The notes under the pieces are model-generated. The model made no database searches. It was given only the letters and a program-made list of their open reading frames with translations, and had not been told where the DNA came from. The translations under genes and the position numbers were made by a program. From NCBI RefSeq assembly GCF_009828855.1, contig NZ_WUAG01000002.1, positions 1,488,001 through 1,552,000 of the forward strand: a DNA stretch of 64,000 nt, given 5' to 3'. This document shows positions 11,101 through 20,135 of this stretch, in pieces. The DNA is from Psychromonas sp. L1A2 (GTDB taxonomy: Bacteria > Pseudomonadota > Gammaproteobacteria > Enterobacterales > Psychromonadaceae). Numbering within the stretch: the stretch's first letter is position 1; each line of letters begins with the position of its first letter.

Positions 11101-11215
11101 GTTATTTACGTTATTTATCTTACCTGTTATCTATTCATTCATTGCCAGTGAACATAAAAAACTGCCTGAATTCGATGAAGAACAAGCCTTAAAGGTAAAT
11201 AGTACAAAGTCATAG
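8129..11215 (+). CDS. RND-type multidrug efflux pump, inner-membrane permease (HAE1-like)
   Basis: A 1028-residue proton-driven exporter of the AcrB/MexB superfamily. Twelve membrane helices are expected: one at the N-terminus, large periplasmic loops (about residues 35-335 and 555-860), and the rest in two bundles. Proton-relay residues are present: Asp401-Asp402 in GLVVDDAIVVVEN and the lysine in GLITKHGIL, which corresponds to the essential lysine of AcrB. With the TetR and adaptor genes it forms a three-gene operon that lacks an outer-membrane channel gene, so it probably borrows a TolC encoded elsewhere. Substrates are unknown. A bidirectional terminator follows at 11315-11352. Confidence 0.94.
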   Translation: MKFTDIFIKRPILAISLSLLIVLLGIQALTKMQVREYPTMTNTVVTVTTSYYGASADLIQGFITQPIEQAIAQADNIDFISSQSFMGSSTITVNMKLNTDPSGAVADILAKVNSVSSQLPSDAEDPTIDVSTGSTTSVIYIAFSSEQLNSSQITDYLERVIKPQLFSINGVAKVNLYGGTKFAMRIWLDPERMAAFGLNTADVITILQANNIQSASGQAMGYFTLFNGSAQTQVKNASELENLIIATRDNGRTIHLQDIARVSLEKSHDIYRAMANGNDAVVVAIDATASANPLDITSDVRKMLPDLEKNNPSSIKMKVLYDSTIAIEESIYEVIKTIAEAGLIVLIVMILFLGSWRAVLIPIITIPLSLIGVAVVMQMFGFTINLMTLLAMVLAIGLVVDDAIVVVENIDRHIKAGEEPFRAAIIGTREIAVPVISMTITLAAVYAPIALMGGITGSLFTEFALTLAGAVFVSGIVALTLSPMMCSKMLTINHQPNRFERAVDRTLTGLTNKYSNALNIIMLRRPAIIIFALLVFISLPFLFKFIPSELAPKEDKGVLMMLSKAPANANLDFVENSMRLVTSEIAKQPEVESSLAMSGIPNANQAFGIAIMKPWSQREKSPDELSKTLTPAFSMIPSVATVTFQRPELPGSSGGLPVQFVITTSNPFQSLVSIAADVLAETQANPSFVYSELDLAFDSATMNISIDRDKAGAYGVTMQDIGITLGTLLSDGYLNRINLNGRSYEVIAQVERKYRLSPEQLGDFYVRAKNNDMVPLSELITVNVVAEPRSLPHFNQLNSATIGAVLSPGVTMGTAITFFEGLSTTKLPQGYSHDYLGEARQFVTEGGALYVTFILALFIIFLVLASQFESIRDPLVIIMTVPLAISGALLALAWGFATMNIYTQVGLITLVGLITKHGILIAEVAKEEQLHHGLDKIAAVKKAATVRLRPILMTTAAMVAGLIPLLFATGAGAVSRFGIGIVIVAGLSIGTLFTLFILPVIYSFIASEHKKLPEFDEEQALKVNSTKS

Positions 11216-11314
11216 AATGGAATGGAAAATAGCATCGTGCGAAAAATAGCCTAATAAGCACGACTCTATTATCTTGAAATTGAATTCTTAAATGTGATTA
11301 TTTATAGCACATAC

Positions 11315-11352
11315 AAAAATGCCAAAGACTAGTGATAGGCTTTGGCATTTTT
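11315..11352. terminator. Bidirectional terminator between the RND pump and pyrE
   Basis: A 13-bp perfect stem, AAAAATGCCAAAG (11315-11327) with CTTTGGCATTTTT (11340-11352). Both strands read into T-rich runs. It lies between convergent genes and can serve both. Confidence 0.9.
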
Positions 11353-11388
11353 ATTTTATAGCGCTTTATACTAAAAAATGATTAAAGC

Positions 11389-12030
11389 TTAAACACCATA
11401 TTGTTGACGATATGCTTGAACCGATTCAAGGTATTGCTGCATTTCAGGTAACGTTTCAAGATAGCTAACCACATCAGCAAGCTCTACAATCGAAATAACT
11501 TTTGCATCATAGTCACGCTCTACTTCTTGAATCGCAGATAATTCAGCTTTACCTTTCTCTTGGCGATCTAATGCAATTAACACACCTGCAAGCTCTGCAT
11601 TATGTGCATTAATGATATCCATCGATTCACGAATAGCTGTGCCAGCGGTGATAACATCGTCAACGAGCATAATTTTACCTGTTAGCTCAGAGCCCACCAA
11701 ACTACCACCTTCACCGTGTGTTTTTGCTTCTTTACGGTTAAAGCAATACGGGACATCTAGGTCATAATCATTTGATAACGCGACAGCAGTGGTTGTTGCA
11801 ATCGGGATACCTTTGTATGCAGGACCAAATAAAAGGTCATAAGCAATACCTGAATCCTGTAAAGCAGCAGCATAAAAACGCCCTAAACGCGCCAGATCTC
11901 GACCTGTATTAAATAACCCTGCATTGAAAAAATAAGGGCTAATACGTCCTGATTTCAAGGTAAATTCGCCAAATTTTAAAACCTGTTTTTCAATCGCAAA
12001 TTCAATAAACTCTTTTTGATACGCTTTCAT
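11389..12030 (-). CDS. pyrE: Orotate phosphoribosyltransferase
   Basis: Makes orotidine 5'-phosphate from orotate and PRPP in pyrimidine synthesis. The 213-residue product carries the PRPP-binding motif VDDVITAG at residues 123-130, the substrate segment [13 protein letters not shown] near 23-35 and the mobile loop around KTHGEGG at 103-109. These and the length match E. coli PyrE. It starts only 3 bp after rph, the conserved rph-pyrE pair, so the long intercistronic attenuator known from E. coli is absent here. Confidence 0.97.
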   Translation of the reverse strand: MKAYQKEFIEFAIEKQVLKFGEFTLKSGRISPYFFNAGLFNTGRDLARLGRFYAAALQDSGIAYDLLFGPAYKGIPIATTTAVALSNDYDLDVPYCFNRKEAKTHGEGGSLVGSELTGKIMLVDDVITAGTAIRESMDIINAHNAELAGVLIALDRQEKGKAELSAIQEVERDYDAKVISIVELADVVSYLETLPEMQQYLESVQAYRQQYGV

Positions 12031-12033
12031 TTC

Positions 12034-12753
12034 TTACTCCACATTTAATGCTTTTTTTTGTTCTGCTACTAAGTTATTAATGCCGGTATTGGCTAAGGCT
12101 AACATTGCTAATAATTCTTGATGACTAAAAGCGCCTTCTTCAGCTGTACCTTGAATTTCAATTAAACCGCCACTTTCTGTCATGACAACATTCATGTCAG
12201 TTTGTGCATTTGAATCTTCTGCGTAATCCAAATCACAAACAGGCGTTCCTTTATAAATACCGACAGAAACAGCCGCTATCATTTGCTTTAATGGGCTTTT
12301 TTTCAACTTACCTTTTGCAACCATCCAGTTCAATGCGTCAGCTAAAGCAATACAAGCGCCTGTAATTGATGCAGTACGTGTACCACCATCGGCTTGTATT
12401 ACATCACAATCGACAGTGATCATATTTTCACCAAAAGCATTTAAATCGACTGCCGCACGTAAAGAGCGAGCAATTAAACGTTGAATTTCTAACGTACGAC
12501 CACCTTGTTTACCTTTTGCTGCTTCGCGTTGATTGCGAGTATGTGTCGCACGTGGCAACATAGCGTATTCCGCCGTTACCCAGCCTTTACCTTTGCCCTT
12601 TAAAAAACGTGGTACCGACTCTGAGACCGTTGCGTTACATAACACTTTAGTGTTGCCGACTTCAATCAGTACAGAACCTTCTGCATAGTCAGTGTAGTGC
12701 CGAGTAATTTTAATTTCGCGGTTTTGTTCGGGTGTTCGATTACTTGGGCGCAT
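12034..12753 (-). CDS. rph: Ribonuclease PH
   Basis: A phosphorolytic 3'-exoribonuclease that trims tRNA 3' ends. The 239-residue sequence is full length, with RxxNRTPEQ at the start, [16 protein letters not shown] near residues 38-53, the [14 protein letters not shown] segment around 122-135 and TDMNVVMTE near 187. The frame is intact, unlike the frameshifted rph of E. coli K-12. It is first in the rph-pyrE unit. Confidence 0.96.
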   Translation of the reverse strand: MRPSNRTPEQNREIKITRHYTDYAEGSVLIEVGNTKVLCNATVSESVPRFLKGKGKGWVTAEYAMLPRATHTRNQREAAKGKQGGRTLEIQRLIARSLRAAVDLNAFGENMITVDCDVIQADGGTRTASITGACIALADALNWMVAKGKLKKSPLKQMIAAVSVGIYKGTPVCDLDYAEDSNAQTDMNVVMTESGGLIEIQGTAEEGAFSHQELLAMLALANTGINNLVAEQKKALNVE

Positions 12754-12854
12754 AAGTTAAAAAACCTTGTCAATAAATGAGCGCTAATTATACCCATTAA
12801 CCTGCAAGGAGCAAAACTCAGAAAGGAGCCAATAAATGTAATGTGAGGTATAAA

Positions 12855-12889
12855 TTCGAAGATTCACAATATTCCTGTCAATCTTCGAA
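12855..12889 (-). terminator. Inverted repeat just after the GGDEF gene, probable terminator
   Basis: Perfect 10-bp arms, TTCGAAGATT (12855-12864) and AATCTTCGAA (12880-12889), begin 3 bp past the stop codon at 12893. The following T-run on the minus strand is short, so termination strength is uncertain. Confidence 0.5.
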
Positions 12890-12892
12890 ATA

Positions 12893-15130
12893 TTAATGCT
12901 CAGAATGTTGATGATGGCCATTTTTATAAATAACTAACTGACCAAAACCTTTATCTTGTGCTTGATATAAAGCTTGCTCTACTCGCCTGTTGAGCTCTAC
13001 TTCTGTATTGGTATTAGTAGGAACCATACAAGCAGCACCAATACTCACGGAGATAGCATCTCCTGTTGGCGCATTCTCAAATTTCATTCCCCATCCATTA
13101 ACCATATAGAATATTTCAGCAGCTAATGTCTTAATACCCTCTTCCGAAGTATTAGGTAAAAGTATCATAAAATCATCTTCTTCAAGACGAGCTAATAAGT
13201 CGGCAGGGCGTTGAACAATATTCTGTAAACGACGAGCAAGTTCAATAATACAATCATCTCCAGCTTGTCTTCCATATTGTTCATTGAAGCGTTTAACGTT
13301 ATCAATATCGATAATTAATAATGATAACTTTTCTCCTGAGCGTCTTCCTCGCGCCCATTCTTTTTTAAACTGCTCATTAAAGTAAGACTTATTAGGCAAC
13401 CCAGTTAAATAATCACGCATTGCTATTTTTTCAAGATTTTTATTCTTTAAAGATAATTGTCGATTATGTTTTTTTGAAAAATATAACAATAAAAAAATTA
13501 AAATAAGCGCGACAGTCATGAGTGAAATGATGATCCAATAACCAGAGTTATCCTCCTTTTTTTCATAGATAACAGGTAACCAACGATTCAATATTTTTTG
13601 CTTTTGTTGTAAATCGATTGAAGTAACGACTTTATCAAAAACATTCAATAAATTCGTATTATCTTTTGATACTGCTAGTGAAAATGGGTATTCATGCTCA
13701 AATTTATCAACAACTTTCAATTCTGGGTACAGTGTTTGAATTTGACTAACCATGACAGGTAACACATCAATAAAACCATAAATCTCGCCATTACTTACAG
13801 CATCAAGCCCTGACTTTAGAGAATCATATTCATATAAATCAGCATCCGGATATAGCGCACTCAAAAACTCTAAGTATGACCCTTCCTTTAGCATTCCCAG
13901 CGGTTTGTGTAGAACTTGATCTAACTTATAAGCTTGATTCTTTCCAGCAGCTACCAAGGCTAATGGAAAGTCTAAGTAAGCAGAAGTAAAAGACAGATAT
14001 TTATTGCGACGAGGAGTGTTGTGTATTACGGGAATGAAATCACAACGCCCTTCTTTTAATGATTTAATTGTTTCAGACCAAGTCGCAGTTTCTAATAAAA
14101 TAATCGGGTTACTAATACGCTGAGAAAATAGATTGACGAATTCAGATGCTATGCCAACATATTTACCTTCTTTAATTGCTTCTATAGGTAACCAATCTGG
14201 ATCAACACACATGTAGAGAGGCCCATGAGCTTTTAAATATTGTTGTTGTGTATTAGATAAAATAGGCATCCTATCTTGGTAAGCAGCCTCTTCACTTGTC
14301 TTGGCAACACCTATCTGAGTTGCCCATTTCTGATGCAAATTATCTGTCTCGTTTTTATTTAATGCTAATAGCCCTTTATCTAAAATATTACGTAAAATAA
14401 TATTATCTTTATTAACGCCCATAAACCTCGGTAAATAATGAAAAACTTTATTATTAATTAATGGTGTATTAACAAAACCTTGTTCTAGTGAACGGTGTAA
14501 ATGATAATTAATGGCGTCATAAGCATCTATAACAGCATCAACATTACCTAGTCGTAATTGCTCAATAGATGCCTCAGTACTACTGGTTAACATTAAATCT
14601 ATATTAGGGAAGTTCTTCTCGAGTACTTCTTGATAGAAAAAACCTTTAATAACAGCAATTGATTGAATATCACTAAAGTCATTAGCAAAAACCTCTCCTT
14701 CTCGTGTTAACAAACCATCCATTGAAGTTAAAGACTGATAGTGAGTAAAAGCTGTAAATTTCTGCCGATCTGGAGTGATTTTCATATTAGAAATAATATC
14801 TATTTCATTATTTTTTAATTTGTCTAAATATTCATACCATTCGTAACCGATAACAAACTCAATATTTAAGCCTACTTTATCTGCAACTAATCGCATTAAA
14901 TCATTATTATAACCAGAGGCTTCACCATCTTGAACAAAGTTAAATGGAGGCCAATTCTTTTCTGCGTGTACTTTTATTAACGGGTGTTGTTGAATATATT
15001 CTTTTTCTTGTGGGGTAAGATCGACTGCTACAGAATTAGCCAGTACTAAAGTGCTGCTGAAAAAAAACATCACAGCAACATTGAAAATGCGACAGAAAAT
15101 AATAGAGAGAGGGGGCATAAATAACCGCAT
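12893..15130 (-). CDS. Membrane protein with two periplasmic solute-binding sensor domains and a degenerate GGDEF domain
   Basis: 745 residues in this order: signal/anchor segment (about 8-31), SBP_bac_3-type sensor 1 (about 45-275), SBP_bac_3-type sensor 2 (about 295-517), one membrane helix (531-551), GGDEF-family domain (about 570-735). Such proteins are taken to read periplasmic amino-acid-like ligands and adjust c-di-GMP. The signature is EEDDF (650-654) instead of GGDEF, while the inhibitory RxxD site (RPAD, 641-644) and the metal-binding D608-I-D are kept. Catalysis is therefore doubtful, and a c-di-GMP-binding or purely regulatory role is possible. It is monocistronic. Confidence 0.85.
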   Translation of the reverse strand: MRLFMPPLSIIFCRIFNVAVMFFFSSTLVLANSVAVDLTPQEKEYIQQHPLIKVHAEKNWPPFNFVQDGEASGYNNDLMRLVADKVGLNIEFVIGYEWYEYLDKLKNNEIDIISNMKITPDRQKFTAFTHYQSLTSMDGLLTREGEVFANDFSDIQSIAVIKGFFYQEVLEKNFPNIDLMLTSSTEASIEQLRLGNVDAVIDAYDAINYHLHRSLEQGFVNTPLINNKVFHYLPRFMGVNKDNIILRNILDKGLLALNKNETDNLHQKWATQIGVAKTSEEAAYQDRMPILSNTQQQYLKAHGPLYMCVDPDWLPIEAIKEGKYVGIASEFVNLFSQRISNPIILLETATWSETIKSLKEGRCDFIPVIHNTPRRNKYLSFTSAYLDFPLALVAAGKNQAYKLDQVLHKPLGMLKEGSYLEFLSALYPDADLYEYDSLKSGLDAVSNGEIYGFIDVLPVMVSQIQTLYPELKVVDKFEHEYPFSLAVSKDNTNLLNVFDKVVTSIDLQQKQKILNRWLPVIYEKKEDNSGYWIIISLMTVALILIFLLLYFSKKHNRQLSLKNKNLEKIAMRDYLTGLPNKSYFNEQFKKEWARGRRSGEKLSLLIIDIDNVKRFNEQYGRQAGDDCIIELARRLQNIVQRPADLLARLEEDDFMILLPNTSEEGIKTLAAEIFYMVNGWGMKFENAPTGDAISVSIGAACMVPTNTNTEVELNRRVEQALYQAQDKGFGQLVIYKNGHHQHSEH

Positions 15131-15577
15131 AAATATTAACCCTTTATTTAAGAAGTTGAGACTTTATCAAACGTGCTTGGTTAAAGTAGTTATTTAAAAA
15201 AAAACACAAAGTATAACCAGCTTACTGTGATCAATGTATCGCTAGGCTCATCAGTACGGGCCAATAAAACAGGCAGTTATGAAGAAAGTGTTAATAAAAA
15301 GGACTGGGCAAAAAATTAACGTTAATCCCTGTTATTGAAACACTATTTATTCCAACAATAAGTCATTACTTGGTATTTAAAATAATTTATTCACCTATCT
15401 GATCTTGCATCGTACTAACACTAATACAGACGTGTTATGTTTAATCTCAAAGCAAAAAATATAATAATGACTGAATTTACTTTTTTCTAAGTGAGTCGAT
15501 AAAAAAGCCGGTAAACCAGCTTTTATGATACGGATATTACAGTTAATACTTAACGAGTAATGACAACAAATGGGTAC
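15131..15577. other. 447-bp intergenic region with no gene seen
   Basis: AT-rich spacer between the GGDEF gene and the DUF481 gene, both on the minus strand. It holds a terminator-like hairpin at 15503-15524 and a short perfect palindrome, ATTAACGTTAAT, at 15315-15326. The promoter of the GGDEF gene should lie in its left part. I see no coding or RNA gene. Confidence 0.5.
15503..15524 (-). terminator. Terminator of the DUF481 gene
   Basis: AAAAGC (15503-15508) pairs with GCTTTT (15519-15524) around an inner GGT/ACC pair. The minus strand continues into TTTTTATCG, 54 bp past the stop codon. Confidence 0.7.
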
Positions 15578-16318
15578 TTAAAAAGCGTAAAGTAACGTCA
15601 TATTAGTTGCCGTATCTGTGCTTTTTTTCTCATCCAACGGCTTACTGTTATAACGAACAACAACAGCAAATTTCATCGATAATGCACCAATAATCTTGGT
15701 CGATAATGACGTTTCAGAACGACCATCTAACTTACTTCCCCAATCAGCAACAAACTTTTGCTGAAATTTAGCAGAATCACTAATCTTAGTTTGAAAATCA
15801 ATAACAAAGTGAGCGACTGCACTACTATCATAGTTTTCGCCTTCAGTTTCAGCAGAATCATCATCCAATTTTTGATAAATATAACCAGGACCAATTTCTG
15901 CATTTAAAGACATTGTTTCATTGTCAATAAAGTGATGGCCATAACCAACAGCCGTTATCGAAGTGAAATCGTAACCAGTAAATGGGTCTATTTCATAACC
16001 AGTATTGGCAAACAAATAACTCGTATCATCAATTTGATAGTTACCTTGTAATCCAGCATAGAAACGTTTTGCTGTTACTTCGTCTCCATCTTCTTTATAT
16101 AAACCTTGAAATACATATTCATTTTCCCAATCACCCAACTCTTGCTTCAATGCAAGGCTCGCTTTAAATGACGATGTATCAGTATTACCTGTCGTTAAAG
16201 AGGCACCTAATTCAGCTTCACCAGCGAGTGTTGCATCTCCTTCTACGAATTCACTTTTTGCATGTACAGTCATGGGCACTGTCAATGCAATCGCAGCAGT
16301 GAGTAGCAATTTATTCAT
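15578..16318 (-). CDS. DUF481 (YdiY-type) outer-membrane beta-barrel protein
   Basis: A 246-residue exported protein. Its signal peptide (residues 1-20) ends in VHAK. The mature part has alternating beta strands and the family opening AELGASLTTGNTDTSSF around residues 36-52. It ends in the aromatic-rich strand LLYAF, a typical outer-membrane barrel C-terminus. Related proteins are called salt-induced or YdiY-like, but their function is unknown. The gene stands alone with its own terminator. Confidence 0.85.
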   Translation of the reverse strand: MNKLLLTAAIALTVPMTVHAKSEFVEGDATLAGEAELGASLTTGNTDTSSFKASLALKQELGDWENEYVFQGLYKEDGDEVTAKRFYAGLQGNYQIDDTSYLFANTGYEIDPFTGYDFTSITAVGYGHHFIDNETMSLNAEIGPGYIYQKLDDDSAETEGENYDSSAVAHFVIDFQTKISDSAKFQQKFVADWGSKLDGRSETSLSTKIIGALSMKFAVVVRYNSKPLDEKKSTDTATNMTLLYAF

Positions 16319-16532
16319 AATGTTTATCCTTTTTACGATTTACGAAAGTCTAATGTGGCGATATGCTTTCTTAATTTCACACATAATATTACTTCATTAA
16401 CAAAATTTAAAAATGAGAACTAAGTAACATTATTATCCTAACTTTTAGATTAGGAAAAATAAAGTAAACGGAATAATGCCTAAAAACATTACGTTAAGCC
16501 AAAGGGATAAGATCAGAAAAATTAAAATAAAA

Positions 16533-16564
16533 AAGCATTGAAATTCAATCAAATACCAATGCTT
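16533..16564 (-). terminator. Terminator of the pitrilysin gene
   Basis: AAGCATTG (16533-16540) pairs with CAATGCTT (16557-16564). The minus strand continues into TTTTTTATTTT. It lies 48 bp beyond the stop codon. Confidence 0.85.
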
Positions 16565-16611
16565 CTCATTCTGTAGTGCTTTATATTATTTTGTATTGCT
16601 TGGTAGTTTTT

Positions 16612-19503
16612 TTATTGCTTAGGTAATTGATCTACATTTGAGATCGATACTTGAGGTGTTAACACTAACGGCTTTTCTTGGCTGAATTTTTTACCTTTAA
16701 TTTGCACTATGATTTGTTGTGTTTGCTGATCATTAAAGAATAAGTCAGTGTAATACTGTTGTACTTGTTTTAATGAAACAGACTTCAATCTAGCAACATG
16801 CTGTAATTTAGTATCAATGTTTTCTTTGTTACTCATCCATTCATCGGTTAAATAAGAAAACTCAGTACCAAGGTTGCTTGGCTTCGCGAGATAATTAGCA
16901 ATATGCGCTTTTTTTATCTCTTCAAAATCACTTTCTTTAGTGTCGGCTAACGTTGCTTTAAAATTATCCAAAAATACTTGGAAGCGTTCGTATAATGTCG
17001 CACTTCCAACCGCAGGACTTTGTGTAAAGAGTCCAAAACCAACACTTTCATCTACTTGTACTGTGGCTGTAAAGGGAGAATAGGTTAATTGCTCTTGTGT
17101 ACGAATTTGATCATAAAAAGCAGGCTTAAGTAGTTTATTAAGCAACTCCGCTTTAGCTAATGAAATAATGTCTTGGTTTGTCGCTAAATAAAGGCTCACT
17201 AATGCATCATCTTCTAGCTCAGATTCACGTACATAATTTAAAGCGCCTTGCTGAGGATCTGCTTGTAAGCGTTTAGTTGTATAAAATGCATTAGGTTGAA
17301 TTTTAATTTTAACTTTAAGTTGTGCTGTTAACTGCAAAACATCGACTGTTGAAAAATTCCCCAACGCTAATAAACGCACACTAGATTGTGAGAGCATCTG
17401 TTTAATTAATTCACTAATCTCATCGCTTGTTACACCATCAATTTGAGCTAATAATGTGCTATCAGACCAAGATGGTTGGCGAATGACTTTTCTAAAACCA
17501 TTTAAGCCTAAGTCCATTGCTTTACTTTTAGATTGATTATTGAAGCGACGTGTTAATTCTTGTTTCGCCAACCTCAAAGACTGCTCATCGATTTTCATAT
17601 TTTCAATGTGGGTTAATAGCATTAATAATAATTTGCTCTGTTTATCGCTATAACCACTGGTGCTAATCAGTAAACCATCACTACTGCTAATGGAGAACCC
17701 TAACCCTGCCTCTTGAGTAACAAAGCTAAGTTCTGCTAATTGCTTTTGTAAAATATTTAATAAAAGATTCATTTTAACTCTAGCAGCTGGACTTTGATCA
17801 TTAAGGTCATTATTAAGCTGTAGCTTATAAATGCCTTTAGGTTCTTTTAGTTGGCTTTGTTTAAACCAAACAGAGAGACCTGATTCTTTTACAAGTTGTA
17901 TTGCCTTTTTATTTTTTTCTTCTTTAACCAGCACTAAATTTTCAGGTAACCATTCATTACGAACAGGCAAAATCAACTCTGGTTGAATTGTTTTTGCTTT
18001 ATTAAGCCATAGTTGTAAACGTGACTTTTTAATTTTTGCTTGTGAATACTTCCCTTCATAATATGGAATATCTTTATTAACCACGGCATTAGGCGACACA
18101 ACAAATAATCGACTATTTTCAGGGGTTAAATAACCTATTAATTGAGTAATGAACTCAGGGTTAAATCCATCCAAGCGATATGAGTAAGCTAATAAATCTT
18201 GTAAAGGATAATTCTGCATATTAGCCGCTAAGGACATGACATTATTAAAACTAGATTTTTTAGGTAAGAATTGGAAATAGTTATCTAAGCTTTTCTTCTG
18301 CTCTGAATATTGTAGTTGATTAACCCCTTGCTCTTTAATTAAATTGATATAAGCAAATAAACTCGCAATAACGGTATCTTGTTGACTTAACCCTTTATTC
18401 GTTAGTTTAAACGTCATACTAAACTGTGAATATTCATCGCTATGCGCGCCATAAAACCCAGCTGAAACCGACTCTGCTAAACCAAGCTTTTGTAAATGAT
18501 CAGATAAACCACCTTTATGATCAGATCCTAATAAGCGGCTAATATAACCACCAGGTTGATACATATACTCATCTTTAACACTTGGCACTAAAAAGTTAAC
18601 TTGTAATAACTTGAGCTCGGCAGTGGGCTTCATTTGTACTTCTAACGCTAACTGCTTATCTGTTAATAGCGGCGTCATTATGACGGGTTTAGTGACATTA
18701 TTATTTGGAATTTGCGTTAAATATCTAACCGCGATTTTTTGCATATTTTCAATTGAACGAGGACTTGTTAAGGCCACCTTCATTGTATTCGCAGAATAAT
18801 TTTGTTTAAAGAACAACTCCAACTCTTGCTGTAAAACACTCCCAGGCTTATCAACAAGCGTTGTTAAATCCCCCGTACTAAAACGTGCCATCGGATGTTC
18901 AGGATTCAGTGAATAACGTTGTAATGCATATAATTTACGCATGTCATTATCTACATAGGTTTCATTTTCAGCATTAACAGTATGTCGTTCTTTATCTGCA
19001 TACTTTTCATCTAATAAAGGTGCATGCATCACATCACCAAGTCGATCTAAGGCTTCTCCAAATACATTATCATTCACTTCAAAACCATAAACCGTTGCAT
19101 CTTGTGCAGTATAAGCATTGGTATACCCACCATTTTGGCTCATAAATTTACTGTATTCATTTATTACAGGGTACTTTTCTGAGCCAAGAAATAACATATG
19201 CTCTAAATAATGCGCTAAACCCAATTGAGAGTCGGGGTTATGCATACTACCAATAGGAACAGATAAAGAAGCCGCACTATTTTGTAAATCGGGGTCAGAA
19301 ATGAGTAATACTTCCAGATCGTTTGAAAGGCGAATCACTTGGTATTCTCGAGTGTCATTTGGACTCTGTATTATGGAATTATTAACTATTTCAAAATTTT
19401 TCATAGTGGACTCAGATTGTGTATTGGGGGCGGCATGTAGAAACGTAGAAAAACATAAACAGAAACAATTAAATAATAGATAGATGGGCTTAATAGGCAG
19501 CAT
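16612..19503 (-). CDS. ptrA: Pitrilysin (protease III-like), periplasmic M16 zinc metallopeptidase
   Basis: A 963-residue insulinase-family protease. A signal peptide (about residues 1-25, ending LHAAP) sends it to the periplasm. The inverted zinc site HxxEH is at His98, Glu101, His102 (HYLEHMLF). The third ligand is expected at Glu179 in NAENE, 77 residues after His102, as in pitrilysin. Four M16 half-domains are implied by length, which equals E. coli protease III (962 aa). It degrades small peptides. It is monocistronic and divergent from the pilin operon. Confidence 0.9.
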   Translation of the reverse strand: MLPIKPIYLLFNCFCLCFSTFLHAAPNTQSESTMKNFEIVNNSIIQSPNDTREYQVIRLSNDLEVLLISDPDLQNSAASLSVPIGSMHNPDSQLGLAHYLEHMLFLGSEKYPVINEYSKFMSQNGGYTNAYTAQDATVYGFEVNDNVFGEALDRLGDVMHAPLLDEKYADKERHTVNAENETYVDNDMRKLYALQRYSLNPEHPMARFSTGDLTTLVDKPGSVLQQELELFFKQNYSANTMKVALTSPRSIENMQKIAVRYLTQIPNNNVTKPVIMTPLLTDKQLALEVQMKPTAELKLLQVNFLVPSVKDEYMYQPGGYISRLLGSDHKGGLSDHLQKLGLAESVSAGFYGAHSDEYSQFSMTFKLTNKGLSQQDTVIASLFAYINLIKEQGVNQLQYSEQKKSLDNYFQFLPKKSSFNNVMSLAANMQNYPLQDLLAYSYRLDGFNPEFITQLIGYLTPENSRLFVVSPNAVVNKDIPYYEGKYSQAKIKKSRLQLWLNKAKTIQPELILPVRNEWLPENLVLVKEEKNKKAIQLVKESGLSVWFKQSQLKEPKGIYKLQLNNDLNDQSPAARVKMNLLLNILQKQLAELSFVTQEAGLGFSISSSDGLLISTSGYSDKQSKLLLMLLTHIENMKIDEQSLRLAKQELTRRFNNQSKSKAMDLGLNGFRKVIRQPSWSDSTLLAQIDGVTSDEISELIKQMLSQSSVRLLALGNFSTVDVLQLTAQLKVKIKIQPNAFYTTKRLQADPQQGALNYVRESELEDDALVSLYLATNQDIISLAKAELLNKLLKPAFYDQIRTQEQLTYSPFTATVQVDESVGFGLFTQSPAVGSATLYERFQVFLDNFKATLADTKESDFEEIKKAHIANYLAKPSNLGTEFSYLTDEWMSNKENIDTKLQHVARLKSVSLKQVQQYYTDLFFNDQQTQQIIVQIKGKKFSQEKPLVLTPQVSISNVDQLPKQ

Positions 19504-19709
19504 TCGATGAGCTCTTTCAATTGTAAGTGGAAGTCAGTGATTAAGGCTAAACACTATGCTACAAGTTCAGCAAAAATAAAAGCACTCATCTCCTAATAAA
19601 AACAATGAAGGTTGCGTGTATTTAGTACAACAAATACCCATTATAGTATATATTGTAAGCTCTAAGGATAATGAATTAATTATGGATCACGTTAGTTGAT
19701 GTACAAAAT

Positions 19710-20135
19710 ATGATGAAACTGTCTCTATTCCAAATGCTATGTTCAAACAATAACGCTAGCTGTAAAAAGCAAGGTTTCACATTAATAGAGCTATTAATAA
19801 CGATTGCTATCGTCGCTATTTTGGTTCAAGTTGCCTATGCATCATATTTAAAAACAATACAACAAAGCTATCGTTATGAAGCTCAACAATCAATGATTGA
19901 ATTGAGCCAACAATTAGAACGTCATTATTCACGCAAAGGAGTTTACTCAGGGTCAACCGCAACAGCAGGCGACTATAGCAGTACACACTACACATTGGCT
20001 TTTAGTACATTAGAAGATGATGAGTTTACAATTTCGGCGACACCAACAGGTGGCCAAACCAGCGATGACTGCAGCACATTAACCCTAAATTACCGTGGCG
20101 AGAAAACGCCTTCGACATCAGGGTGCTGGAAATGA
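19710..20135 (+). CDS. pilE: Type IV minor pilin, PilE-like
   Basis: A 141-residue prepilin. Leader of about 21 residues ending KKQ, then the N-methylated GFTLIELL(I) motif with Glu5 and a hydrophobic helix. The C-terminal half has a cysteine pair (DDCS, SGCWK) forming the usual D-region loop. First of five pilin-like genes that build the priming complex or tip of a type IV pilus. An ATG 27 bp downstream (19737) would also give a legal leader, and neither has a strong ribosome site. The fimT gene begins within its stop codon (ATGA). Confidence 0.85.
   Translation: MMKLSLFQMLCSNNNASCKKQGFTLIELLITIAIVAILVQVAYASYLKTIQQSYRYEAQQSMIELSQQLERHYSRKGVYSGSTATAGDYSSTHYTLAFSTLEDDEFTISATPTGGQTSDDCSTLTLNYRGEKTPSTSGCWK

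Noticed and set aside
15315-15326. Palindrome ATTAACGTTAAT in the 15131-15577 spacer
   Set aside because: Only 12 bp in AT-rich DNA with no regulator nearby. No support beyond chance.
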